In this document: in pieces, positions 1-7,446 of the stretch
How positions within the stretch are numbered: position 1 is the first letter of the stretch
Layout of the letters: the number at the start of each line of letters is the position of its first letter
Assembly: GCA_027488905.1 (NCBI GenBank)
Contig: JAIYAT010000014.1
Coordinates: 1-64,000 of the forward strand
Source: Bacteroidota bacterium
GTDB taxonomy: Bacteria; Bacteroidota; Bacteroidia; UKL13-3
Reading direction: 5' to 3'
DNA length: 64,000 nucleotides
The notes under the pieces: generated by a model
Database searches by the model: none
Seen by the model: the letters and a program-made list of their open reading frames with translations, nothing else
What the model was told of the DNA's origin: nothing
Position numbers and translations under genes: made by a program

Positions 1-566
1 CCAACCTGGATGCTATCGCAAATGGTTTGAACACAAGTAGAATCTTTCTTGGTTACTTTTAAGCAAACTTTGTATTTACCATTGTTTAAATAGGTTCTAA
101 AGGTTAGTCTACTATCGGAGGAAGTACCATCACCAAAGGTCCATAAGTACCTGTAGTTGGTATCATTTAAGGTAGCAGTAAAATAGATTTTCTTACTATT
201 TGTAGGGTCGTTTTGCTTGGTCCAATTGGCATTGCAAGTATTAGGCGTTTCTACATTTATGGTATCGCAAATAGTTTGTGTGCATGAGGAGTCCTTTTTG
301 GTCACTTTCAAGCAAACACGGTATTTTCCAGTAGTAGGATAAATATGGAAAGTTACTCTACTATCTGAAGAAGTGCTATCTCCAAAGGTCCATAAGTACC
401 TGTAATTGGTATCATTTAAAGTAGCTGTAAAATAATACTTTTTAAAATTATTTGGATCTTTTTGCTTTGTCCAATTGGCATTGCAAAGGTTCTGAGCGTT
501 GATTTCGCTTAGAGAAATGAAGGCAAAAAGAAAAAATAACGCGTTGAGTAGTGAGTGTTTTTTCAT
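1..566 (-). CDS. PKD-repeat secreted protein, N-terminal part (runs off left edge)
   Basis: Reading the minus strand from the ATG at 566 gives a basic, hydrophobic signal peptide ending near INAQ. Two near-identical repeats follow, each with YRYLWTFGDSTSSDSR- and GKYRVCLKVTKKDS-type cores. The WxFGDG-like core and the YxVCLxV strand are typical of PKD beta-sandwich domains. The repeat period is 249 bp (compare 14 with 263), about 83 residues. The stop codon lies outside the window, so total length and any C-terminal sorting domain are unknown. PKD arrays in this phylum usually belong to secreted or surface adhesins and enzymes. The function of this one cannot be read from the visible part. 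Confidence 0.75.
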   Translation of the reverse strand, partial: MKKHSLLNALFFLFAFISLSEINAQNLCNANWTKQKDPNNFKKYYFTATLNDTNYRYLWTFGDSTSSDSRVTFHIYPTTGKYRVCLKVTKKDSSCTQTICDTINVETPNTCNANWTKQNDPTNSKKIYFTATLNDTNYRYLWTFGDGTSSDSRLTFRTYLNNGKYKVCLKVTKKDSTCVQTICDSIQV

Positions 567-741
567 TGAGTTTAAACTTAAAGGTTATACATAATCCCCT
601 AAAAATCAAGTCGAAGTTAATAGAATTATTTAATAAAACAAATTTTCAAACCTCCCTTATTATTTTTAAGAAACCATTAAGTTCTCTAAACCTTGTCATA
701 TCGGGTTGGGTTCAAAATGAACCTAAAAACAATTCTGTAAC

Positions 742-1893
742 TTAATCTTTAAAGGGACTTCTCTCTTGCCAAACAACTTTTGGTTCGAGGTAATTGAACG
801 CGCACTCAAAAATACAATCAATCATAAAATTACCATGTTTAGCAAAGCCATACATTTCTTGTGGTTTGGCTCCTATAGAACTCTTTATTTCTAGGGCAGT
901 TCTTCCAAATTCGATTCTTTTAAACCCAGCGTTTATGGCATGCATTAGCATATCATAAAGCATATTTAAATAGAGCATTTTTTCACGCTGTACAGCATCA
1001 TCATAGCCTAAAAAGTAGGTATCTATTGCTTTTCCATTGTGGAATAGGGTATAAAACCCGATTAACTTTCCCTCTAAAAAATAGCCATAAACATGAAACT
1101 GGTCTTTCATTAACCCTTTAATCACACTAAAGTGGTTTTTAGCAAGATAGAAGGTGTTGAAATGCGCGTGTTTAGCCACATGAAGGTACAAATCATAAAT
1201 TTCACTTTCATATTTAAGGATATCAGCCAGGTTTAAGGTTCTTTTCTCAATACCCTCCGATTTCTTCCTAGCCCGCTTGTATTGGTCGCGGTATTTTTTG
1301 GCTAAGGCATGCATATAATCCTGCTCGGTATTCCACTGGAGGGGAATATCAAATACCATATTGGGCTGCGTAGTAAATTGAAAGTATTTATGAAACCCAG
1401 CTTTCAGGAAGATTTCCGCATCTGAATTCACGAAATCTTTGAAGGTAGTAACATGTACATTTATTCCTTTGTGCTTAAAAATCTCTTTCAGTTTTTCAGC
1501 GGCTAACTTCAGTGCCTTTACCGCTTCAATTTTATCTATTGTCTCTGCAAAAACAAAGGCATTTTGACCCGTAAACATATTGTTACCAAGGATAAGAATA
1601 TGGGCATTGAAGTTTTTAAATACAATATTTCTAACGGCAGTTACTAAGTGGTTATCTCTACTTCCAAAATTATCTAATTGGTTTAGGTTCAGAAACTGTG
1701 AAAGTGCAATTCCAACCAAGGTTTCATTTTGGTAAATCCCAATAAAATGGCAAATCATATTTGGGGGAGCTGATTGCTCTAATACTTGAAGGTAGGCGTT
1801 AGATAAAAATACATTTTCGGCACCTAATACATTCCATTCTAATGGGAGTTCCGAAACCTTATTAAAAATTTTGAAAGAGTAGGTTGTTTTCAA
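742..1893 (-). CDS. FemAB/GNAT-like acyltransferase
   Basis: A 383-residue soluble protein without a signal peptide. The second half resembles the Acetyltransf_6/FemAB-type GNAT fold. A basic stretch at about residues 200-216 (KKYRDQYKRARKK) is followed by a segment with GKLIGFYTLFHNG and a later RIEFGRTALEIKSSIGAKP motif, which recalls the CoA/aminoacyl-tRNA binding half of FemAB-like enzymes. Such proteins transfer acyl or aminoacyl groups to cell-envelope or small-molecule amines. The substrate here is unknown. The gene stands alone: the PKD protein gene starts 175 bp downstream and the REP region lies upstream. Confidence 0.6.
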   Translation of the reverse strand: MKTTYSFKIFNKVSELPLEWNVLGAENVFLSNAYLQVLEQSAPPNMICHFIGIYQNETLVGIALSQFLNLNQLDNFGSRDNHLVTAVRNIVFKNFNAHILILGNNMFTGQNAFVFAETIDKIEAVKALKLAAEKLKEIFKHKGINVHVTTFKDFVNSDAEIFLKAGFHKYFQFTTQPNMVFDIPLQWNTEQDYMHALAKKYRDQYKRARKKSEGIEKRTLNLADILKYESEIYDLYLHVAKHAHFNTFYLAKNHFSVIKGLMKDQFHVYGYFLEGKLIGFYTLFHNGKAIDTYFLGYDDAVQREKMLYLNMLYDMLMHAINAGFKRIEFGRTALEIKSSIGAKPQEMYGFAKHGNFMIDCIFECAFNYLEPKVVWQERSPFKD

Positions 1894-2291
1894 TTGTTAC
1901 GCTTATGGATGTTCGGGTTAGCGCCGTTATCATCATTGCGCAAACTTAAACAAAAGCTGAGTGTAGCCAAGGCGCTATTTAATTAATTCCCAAAAACATG
2001 ATTTTTCAGATGACCTTGAAAGCCTTTTTAAAACAAAAATTGCATTCCACCTCTTCCAAGCTGTGTTAGGAAGTTTCTTTTAAGTGGATGTAATGTTCGA
2101 TGGGCTGCCATCACGGATGTTCGATGGCTGCCATCACGGATGTTCGATGGCTGCCATCACGGATGTTCGATGGCTGCCATCACGGATGTTCGATGGCTGC
2201 CATCACGGATGTTCGATGGGCTAAACCCATCGTTGCGGTATTACGCCCCTTCAGGGCTGTACAAATCCCATAATCTGAAAGTGCGCAACGC
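1894..2291. repeat. Gene-free spacer holding a tandem array and REP-like hairpins
   Basis: About 400 bp without a convincing gene. The left half (to about 2088) shows no clear structure. The right half holds the 23-bp tandem array, a hairpin with stem CGATGGG/CCCATCG (2214-2232, 5-nt loop) and a GCCC/GGGC mini-hairpin near 2245-2257. It then runs into the 3' end of the transposase gene. Short open frames through the array are artefacts of the repeat. Confidence 0.7.
2091..2220. repeat. 23-bp tandem repeat array with internal dyad
   Basis: Four exact copies of a 23-bp unit occupy 2115-2137, 2138-2160, 2161-2183 and 2184-2206. A 24-bp variant precedes them (2091-2114) and a partial unit follows (2207-2220). 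Each unit carries the small dyad GATGG-CTG-CCATC, so the array is also a chain of mini-hairpins. The last unit merges into the larger hairpin CGATGGG-CTAAA-CCCATCG. There are no spacers, so it is not a CRISPR array. Confidence 0.9.
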
Positions 2292-2744
2292 TTAATCCCA
2301 AACATACTTTTCATCATATTCAACATTATACTTTTTAAGGAAGGTTCGGTATTCACTCTTAAATGAATTCTTATTATGATGTTCATGTTGGTTTGCTATG
2401 TAAGAAATTACTCTTTCAACTTGGGCTGGATTTACCGAAAACGCTCCATAGCCATCTTGCCAATAAAAGTTTTCATAACCTTTACCCTTGGTTTTTATCC
2501 ACTTTGAGGAATGAGATTTTAATTCTTCCATCAGCTTCATTAAAGCGATCTTTTTAGAAAGCATGCATAGGATATGAATATGGTCAGTATAACCACCTAC
2601 TATTATTACTGAGCATTCAAGTTTATTACAGATACCACCAAGGTAAGCATGTAATTCAGCCTCTACCGGTGGAAAAATTAAAGGTTCACGGTACTTGGTA
2701 CTAAATACCAAGTGAACATAGTTTTTTACTAATGACTGTCCCAT
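2292..2744 (-). CDS. REP-associated (IS200/IS605-like) Y1 transposase
   Basis: 150 residues, the usual size for single-domain Y1 HUH transposases. The HUH motif is DHIHIL (His55 and His57), the conserved WQDGYGAFSV segment lies near residues 95-104, and the catalytic tyrosine is probably Tyr115 in ERVISYIANQHEHH. These enzymes cut and rejoin single-stranded DNA at hairpins. No tnpB accompanies it, and it sits between REP-like hairpins, which favours a RAYT (domesticated, REP-mobilising) role over a full insertion sequence. The frame appears intact. The ATG at 2744 is the only sensible start. Confidence 0.88.
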   Translation of the reverse strand: MGQSLVKNYVHLVFSTKYREPLIFPPVEAELHAYLGGICNKLECSVIIVGGYTDHIHILCMLSKKIALMKLMEELKSHSSKWIKTKGKGYENFYWQDGYGAFSVNPAQVERVISYIANQHEHHNKNSFKSEYRTFLKKYNVEYDEKYVWD

Positions 2745-2780
2745 AGATTATATGATTAATTTCTTAATATTCTAAATACC

Positions 2781-2930
2781 AGCCCTGAAGGGGCTACATA
2801 TCCTAACATAGGGTATCGCCCTATGTTAAGCACGTACCTAAGGCATAGCCCTATGATATACACGAATATAATGCTATGAAACAAGTAGTGTATAAGGTGC
2901 TTGACGCCACACATTATAATAAGCACCTTA
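2781..2930. repeat. REP-like hairpin cluster downstream of nuclease gene
   Basis: Three dyads occur in 150 bp: AGCCC-TGAAG-GGGCT (2781-2795), TAACATAGGG with CCCTATGTTA (2804-2828), and TAAGGTGCTT with AAGCACCTTA (2893-2930, 18-nt loop). A weaker copy of the second (GGCATAGCCCTATG) follows near 2842. The cluster lies between the transposase start (2744) and the stop of the nuclease gene (2972), so it may also end transcripts from that gene. Confidence 0.65.
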
Positions 2931-2971
2931 AGGGCTGTACAAATCTCAAAAAATGCTTCTGTATTAACCAC

Positions 2972-4345
2972 CTATTCAATTCTTCTGAATATACTCTCCC
3001 ATATCTTCAACATCGCCAAGGTATCTAAGTGGCAATAGGCTAGCAATTCTTGGCGCAATTGTTCTTGGGCGCTTGGTTCAAGCCGACTCATTTGCCCATA
3101 CATAAAACTGGCAGTTCCTCCTTCTTGAATGGTTAAGTTTTGATAACTTAGTTCGGGCACCAACACGGGCAATATATTTTTAATGGAATAACTTCCTTCA
3201 AAGGCTTCGCTATAAACTATTGCTTTTCCTGGCCTAAATGGCGTCATAAGGTCTACGATACGCGCATGAATGGCCATTAGTTCTTCATGATAATCAGGAA
3301 AATCAATGGCCAATTTAGCTATGATGGTTTTCTCAAAACTCATGTTCCAAGTAACAATGCTGCCGCTTGAACCCAAATCTCTAATCATTTGTTCTATTAG
3401 TTCAGGTCGCGAGTCTAATACGCCATCTCCTAAAAAGGCTTTGTGTAAGGGCGTTTGGTTCAACCCAAATAAAACGTGCAAGGAATATTGAAATGGGATT
3501 TGTTGGTAGGGTCGAGAAAAATTAAATTCGGGTACCCCATACATAATGGTCTCAAAGTCGAAGAAAAATAAAGGGTATTTGAATTCTGCCGTATAGCTTT
3601 CCCATGCGTTCCTATTTAGGTGTATGGTTTGATCCAAAGCAGCACTTTCAACTGGGATTTCTTCAGGATTAGTGTTTTGAGCACTACAATAATCTGAAAA
3701 GTTACAAGCATAGGGCTTATTGCAATGTGGCCCCATTTCAATGTTTGGAATGGATTTGAGGTTTACCAGCTTTTTGAGGTCGGCAATATGCTTACCAATA
3801 AAATCTTGTTGCAGCAAAACTTCCTCCATCACCGACGAAGGTTTAAAAAGCTTACCCACTTCAAGTTCCCCAATGCGCACATATTCTTTATCGAAATGAA
3901 TCACTGAAAAATCGGCTAGGTTCAAACCGCTATTTGCCAAAACATAATATTGCAAAGCTACATCAGCAAGGTGTTGTTCTTTTACACTGTTGGTGGCTTT
4001 TACTTCATAAGCATAAAATTTATTTCCTTTTTGAACCAAAATATCCACCGCGCACAAGACATTATTGAACATAAAAGCCGCTTCGTAGATAACGCGGTAT
4101 TTGAATAATAACTCAGCAGTTCGTTTAACCGTTTTTAGGCTATGAAAGGGTTCTTCCCCTTGTGCATTTACGCCACCAGGAAACAATTGTTGTGCCAGCA
4201 AACCTACATCGGTGCCCGATTGAAACAAGGCCTGCGTGGCTTCATCTTCTGGGTTTGCTAGGGTTTTATGAAAGCGATTAAGATAAAAACGCTTGTGACA
4301 TTGCAAACCATATAGGTAGGTAGTTTTTGATATAGGAGGAAACAT
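2972..4345 (-). CDS. DUF2779 nuclease: Cas4-like PD-(D/E)XK domain fused to DEDD exonuclease
   Basis: 457 residues in two nuclease halves. N-terminal half: Asp100 (AVDILV), Glu113 and Lys115 (YEVKAT) form a PD-(D/E)XK core. Cys16 with Cys207, Cys213 and Cys219 reproduces the split four-cysteine Fe-S arrangement of Cas4/AddB-type RecB nucleases. C-terminal half: FFDFETI (Asp262, Glu264), TWNMSFEK near 331, Asp364 and HLD (Asp440) fit a DEDD RNase-H-like 3'-5' exonuclease. The architecture matches DUF2779 proteins. Activity is predicted from motifs, and the biological role of the family is not established to my knowledge. The DUF1826 gene lies 22 bp upstream on the same strand, so the two may be co-transcribed. 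Confidence 0.75.
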   Translation of the reverse strand: MFPPISKTTYLYGLQCHKRFYLNRFHKTLANPEDEATQALFQSGTDVGLLAQQLFPGGVNAQGEEPFHSLKTVKRTAELLFKYRVIYEAAFMFNNVLCAVDILVQKGNKFYAYEVKATNSVKEQHLADVALQYYVLANSGLNLADFSVIHFDKEYVRIGELEVGKLFKPSSVMEEVLLQQDFIGKHIADLKKLVNLKSIPNIEMGPHCNKPYACNFSDYCSAQNTNPEEIPVESAALDQTIHLNRNAWESYTAEFKYPLFFFDFETIMYGVPEFNFSRPYQQIPFQYSLHVLFGLNQTPLHKAFLGDGVLDSRPELIEQMIRDLGSSGSIVTWNMSFEKTIIAKLAIDFPDYHEELMAIHARIVDLMTPFRPGKAIVYSEAFEGSYSIKNILPVLVPELSYQNLTIQEGGTASFMYGQMSRLEPSAQEQLRQELLAYCHLDTLAMLKIWESIFRRIE

Positions 4346-4367
4346 AGCTATGACAAATGGAGGTGTA

Positions 4368-5066
4368 TTAGCAAATCAATAACAAACGATATTCCCCTTC
4401 GTTTTCTTTGGGTGCTCTATGAATGCAAGGAAGTACCTTTTGTTTTGGATGATCGACGGCCAAGCGCCATAGATGTCCTAATCCTAGATTTGTAGCGTTA
4501 GCTTGAGGATTAGCCTGATAATGTAAATCAAAATAATTGTCTATCAAAAAGCTTTCAAAATCCTCCGAAGAGCCCTTATGTAAATCTTCAAGTTTATTAC
4601 GAATTTCAGGAATTAGAATTTTTTGCGTGGCTTGGTTATTGGGAATGATATCACTTGGTGCACCGTAATACGTGCATAAAAAAGTATCTGTTGCAATGGG
4701 CGAACGATCTACATGAAACGAATACACATCAGTAGATATAAAATCAAAATCCTCATCTCTCTCATAACACTTAAGCAAATTGAGTGTAGGAGAAGCCCCA
4801 ATGTCGAATAATAACTTAAAATCATTAAGGATAATATTTCTAGCAACCTCTCCCCTTTCTGACAAATTGAGTGCTAATAAATCTTTAAGACTAACTTCTG
4901 TTACATTTTCTTTGAGTTGAAGCTTCTTAACAATGGCTTCAAAATCCCCTTCCAAATTCCTAAACCAGCACAGCGCATTCATTTCTCCTATAAAATTTTT
5001 AGTTACTAATTCAGGAAAACTAGATACCATTCCAATTTGAGGATTGTCAAAAAATGTAGGGCTCAT
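4368..5066 (-). CDS. DUF1826-like protein
   Basis: A 232-residue soluble protein with no signal peptide or membrane segment. The central stretch DVYSFHVDRSPIATDTFLCTYYGAP, split here as DVYSFHVDRSPIATD and TFLCTYYGAP, and the late CIHRAPKENEGEYRLLLIC end recall the DUF1826 family. In proteobacteria that family often neighbours zinc-responsive genes. No zinc regulator or transporter is next to it here. It is placed just upstream of, and probably with, the DUF2779 nuclease. The family call is from memory of motifs and the function is unknown. Confidence 0.5.
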   Translation of the reverse strand: MSPTFFDNPQIGMVSSFPELVTKNFIGEMNALCWFRNLEGDFEAIVKKLQLKENVTEVSLKDLLALNLSERGEVARNIILNDFKLLFDIGASPTLNLLKCYERDEDFDFISTDVYSFHVDRSPIATDTFLCTYYGAPSDIIPNNQATQKILIPEIRNKLEDLHKGSSEDFESFLIDNYFDLHYQANPQANATNLGLGHLWRLAVDHPKQKVLPCIHRAPKENEGEYRLLLIC

Positions 5067-5119
5067 TTATAGTTTAGAAAGTTCAATCAAAAATAAAGAA
5101 TGAAACCTAAAAGCAGGCA

Positions 5120-5144
5120 TTGTGATGAATTTTTAGTAGCTTTG
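5120..5144 (+). promoter_or_regulatory. Possible Bacteroidota sigma-A promoter
   Basis: TAGCTTTG at 5137-5144 fits the phylum's -7 consensus TAnnTTTG and lies about 20 bp before the ATG at 5165. A TTG at 5120-5122 could serve as the -33 element, but the spacing is shorter than usual. It would drive the T9SS protein gene. Confidence 0.35.
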
Positions 5145-5164
5145 ACCTTCAAAAAAACCAAAAC

Positions 5165-5863
5165 ATGAAAAAACTATTACTAGCCATTTGCTTATTGAGC
5201 GGCTTAGGAGCAATTGCACAAACCACTGACATGAAAATCACCTTGGTGAAACCAGCAGCAGATGCCAAAATTAACTCTGGTGTTCCATTTGACATTGAGT
5301 ATGTGATTACAAACAACAGCACCACACCAACTACACGAACTGATTCAATGATTGTACTTTTAATTTTGAACAATAATCAAGTTTTAAATATTCCAGGTGT
5401 GTCACCATTGGTTAACACCAATAGAATTCTTAATAACAATGATACAATTTTAAGAAGATTTAGAATTACCTTAAACATTACAGGCACTACTGGACCAGTT
5501 TCAGTTCCTTTCTGTGCAAGGTTGTATGCTCAAAATGGCAATGTAACCATCGACCCAGACCAAACTAATAATCTGTCTTGCTCTAATATTGCCTTACCAG
5601 TAAATGAAGTTGCAGCAGCCATTTCAGAAATGCGTGTTTACCCAAATCCAGCTTTGGATAAATTAAATATTTCTTTTGATTACAAGCATGCAAAAGAAGT
5701 AAGGGTAATGGATTTGAGTGGAAAGTTAATGAGCACAACTGCCATTGCTTCTAGCGAAACTCAAATTGAATTGAACAATTACTCAACTGGTATTTATTTG
5801 TATCAAATTATTGATACAGATGGTGCAATTATTCATACAAGCAAATTTAGCGTAAGCAAATAG
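5165..5863 (+). CDS. Small secreted protein with T9SS sorting domain
   Basis: 232 residues. A signal peptide (MKKLLLAICLLSGLGAIAQ) precedes a beta-rich domain of about 120 residues with phrases such as FDIEYVITNNSTTPTTRTD, like CARDB/DUF11-type domains. The last 75 residues are a type A T9SS sorting domain: MRVYPNPALDKLNI, an EVRVMDLSGK strand, and TGIYLYQII near the end. It is therefore likely exported by the Sec pathway, then by T9SS, and surface attached or released. No catalytic motif is seen. A strong terminator follows immediately, so it is probably monocistronic. Confidence 0.8.
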   Translation: MKKLLLAICLLSGLGAIAQTTDMKITLVKPAADAKINSGVPFDIEYVITNNSTTPTTRTDSMIVLLILNNNQVLNIPGVSPLVNTNRILNNNDTILRRFRITLNITGTTGPVSVPFCARLYAQNGNVTIDPDQTNNLSCSNIALPVNEVAAAISEMRVYPNPALDKLNISFDYKHAKEVRVMDLSGKLMSTTAIASSETQIELNNYSTGIYLYQIIDTDGAIIHTSKFSVSK

Positions 5864-5881
5864 TAGCTACTATTTCACAGC

Positions 5882-5933
5882 AATGCCCTTAAGTTTTGGT
5901 CGGTTTGAACCAAAATTTAAGGGCATTTTTTAT
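5882..5933 (+). terminator. Rho-independent terminator
   Basis: AATGCCCTTAA (5882-5892) pairs with TTAAGGGCATT (5917-5927), followed by a T run. The inner part of the stem (TTTTGGT/ACCAAAA) is built around one copy of the GGTTTGAACC motif. It sits 19 bp after the stop of the T9SS protein gene. Confidence 0.9.
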
Positions 5934-6078
5934 ATGTTATGATTTGGTTCAAACCAAAACATTGATGGTTTTAGAAAGTGATAAAATATGATTATTGATT
6001 GGGTAAATTTTATGTTTATTTTATAATTTAATAATATTGCGTTATTTTTAATATTATGCGCATCTTAAATGATTATAA

Positions 6079-7353
6079 ATGAATGACAAACTGATTAAAT
6101 TCTGTTATGTTTTGGCTAGTCTGTTAATGGTTGGATGTTACCAATACCCTATAAATCCTAAAGGTCTTAAAAACTACGAGGCAACTAGAATGGAAGGCTT
6201 GCCGCTAAAAACCGGTTTAAAATATGGTTTGCCATACATAAGAAAATATTGGCAGAAAAGTTATGAAAGACATGGACTTGGAGATATACCCTATTTCCCA
6301 AAAGAATCCAAAACAATCAATTTAAGTGATACAAATACCTTGCAATTAGCCTTTGTTGGAGATATTATGTGGATGAGAGGCAAGCAAAAGGACTTAGTAT
6401 CAAAAGAAGTAAAGTACTTTTTAGGGAGTAATCATTTGGTTTTTGGAAACTTAGAAACCCCTATTTCAATAAAACATCCGGTAAGAAAATTATTTCCAGA
6501 TTATGCTTGTTATAATGACGATACAAGTTTAATTCATGTTTTTTCAAAAGATTCACAACAATGCTTATTTAATGGAGTAAGCCTAGCCAATAATCATGCA
6601 ATGGATTTAGGATTAGAAGGATTGGCAACAACAGTTGAATACCTAAAAGCAAAAGGAGTTGTTACGATGGGAGCTTCTGCCAGTGAACCATTGCCACTAT
6701 ATGAAAAGTTTAAAGCAAAGGGTTTGTCTATCGGAATACATGCTGCTGCATGGGGATTAAATAATCCTGAGTTATTGCAAAATGAAGGGTTAGGTTTTCA
6801 TTACATTAAAGCTTTATCTTTTCCTTTTAGCAGTGATACCCTAACTCCATTACCAATAAAGGCATTGGCGAATATGGCTCAAGATTCTATTGACCTAAAA
6901 ATTGTCTTTATGCATTGGGGATTTGAGTTTGAATTCTATCCAGACACCCTGATACAAAATTTTGCTAAAGCACTTTCAGATGCGGGTGCAGATATTATAA
7001 TTGGAGCCCATCCGCATGTCATTCAACCCGTGGTTTATTTAAGTAGAGCGCATCAAAATAAACCTCCAACCTTGGTGTATTATTCGCTAGGAAATTTTTG
7101 TAGCCAGATGTACACAACCGCTTGTAAAACCGGCATGATTGCACATGTTGCTATAACCAGAAACAGCTTGAACCAACTGAATGCAAGTGCCCTACAACCT
7201 GTTTTTGTGTATACGCATAAAAGAGGTTGGGCCGCTAAAAAATCAAAATTACACTTGGTAACAATTCCTGCAATAGAAAAGCCTTTGGGTTTGCCTAAAC
7301 GAAATTGGAAGAAAATCAAAAAAGCATTAAGGGTATTTGATAACAATCAATAG
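6079..7353 (+). CDS. CapA-family lipoprotein (poly-gamma-glutamate capsule/metallophosphatase fold)
   Basis: 424 residues. A lipoprotein signal with lipobox LMVGC places the lipidated cysteine at residue 20. The body shows the CapA/PgsA calcineurin-like motifs in order: FVGDIMW, VFGNLETPIS, SLANNHAMDLG, FMHWGFEFEF, IIGAHPHVIQPV and YYSLGNFCS, which supply the metal-binding Asp/Asn/His set. The family includes PGA capsule synthesis proteins, but many members have no proven role, and no pgsBC/capBC gene is nearby. It is likely a periplasmic or outer-membrane-anchored hydrolase. Confidence 0.75.
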   Translation: MNDKLIKFCYVLASLLMVGCYQYPINPKGLKNYEATRMEGLPLKTGLKYGLPYIRKYWQKSYERHGLGDIPYFPKESKTINLSDTNTLQLAFVGDIMWMRGKQKDLVSKEVKYFLGSNHLVFGNLETPISIKHPVRKLFPDYACYNDDTSLIHVFSKDSQQCLFNGVSLANNHAMDLGLEGLATTVEYLKAKGVVTMGASASEPLPLYEKFKAKGLSIGIHAAAWGLNNPELLQNEGLGFHYIKALSFPFSSDTLTPLPIKALANMAQDSIDLKIVFMHWGFEFEFYPDTLIQNFAKALSDAGADIIIGAHPHVIQPVVYLSRAHQNKPPTLVYYSLGNFCSQMYTTACKTGMIAHVAITRNSLNQLNASALQPVFVYTHKRGWAAKKSKLHLVTIPAIEKPLGLPKRNWKKIKKALRVFDNNQ

Positions 7354-7400
7354 TAAAAGCAGAAGGCAATAATCTTTAGTAGCTTTTTAGCAACTAAAAA

Positions 7401-7418
7401 GGAGCCCCGAAGGGCTCC
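7401..7418 (-). terminator. Terminator of the OmpA gene
   Basis: A perfect 7-bp stem GGAGCCC-CGAA-GGGCTCC is followed on the minus strand by TTTTTAG. It lies 29 bp past the stop of the minus-strand OmpA gene. The plus-strand side has only a short T stretch, so it may end the capA transcript weakly as well. Confidence 0.8.
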
Positions 7419-7446
7419 CTTTCGACACAAAAAACCAACTCGAAAT

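Larger units (their letters stand above)
2253..2945. mobile_element. REP/RAYT unit bounded by 15-bp direct repeats
   Basis: The 15-mer AGGGCTGTACAAATC occurs at 2253-2267 and again, same orientation, at 2931-2945, on either side of the Y1 transposase gene. Both flanks carry GCCC/GGGC mini-hairpins and longer dyads: CGATGGG/CCCATCG at 2214-2232, TAACATAGGG/CCCTATGTTA at 2804-2828 with a 5-nt loop, and TAAGGTGCTT/AAGCACCTTA at 2893-2930. This is the expected look of a REP-associated tyrosine transposase with its REP hairpins. Exact element ends are inferred. Confidence 0.6.

Noticed and set aside
2091-2220. CRISPR array
   Set aside because: The 23-bp units are directly adjacent without spacers and no cas genes are near.
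2180-2386. Open frame through the 23-bp repeats
   Set aside because: It is opened by the repeat, overlaps the transposase gene and shows no protein-like pattern.
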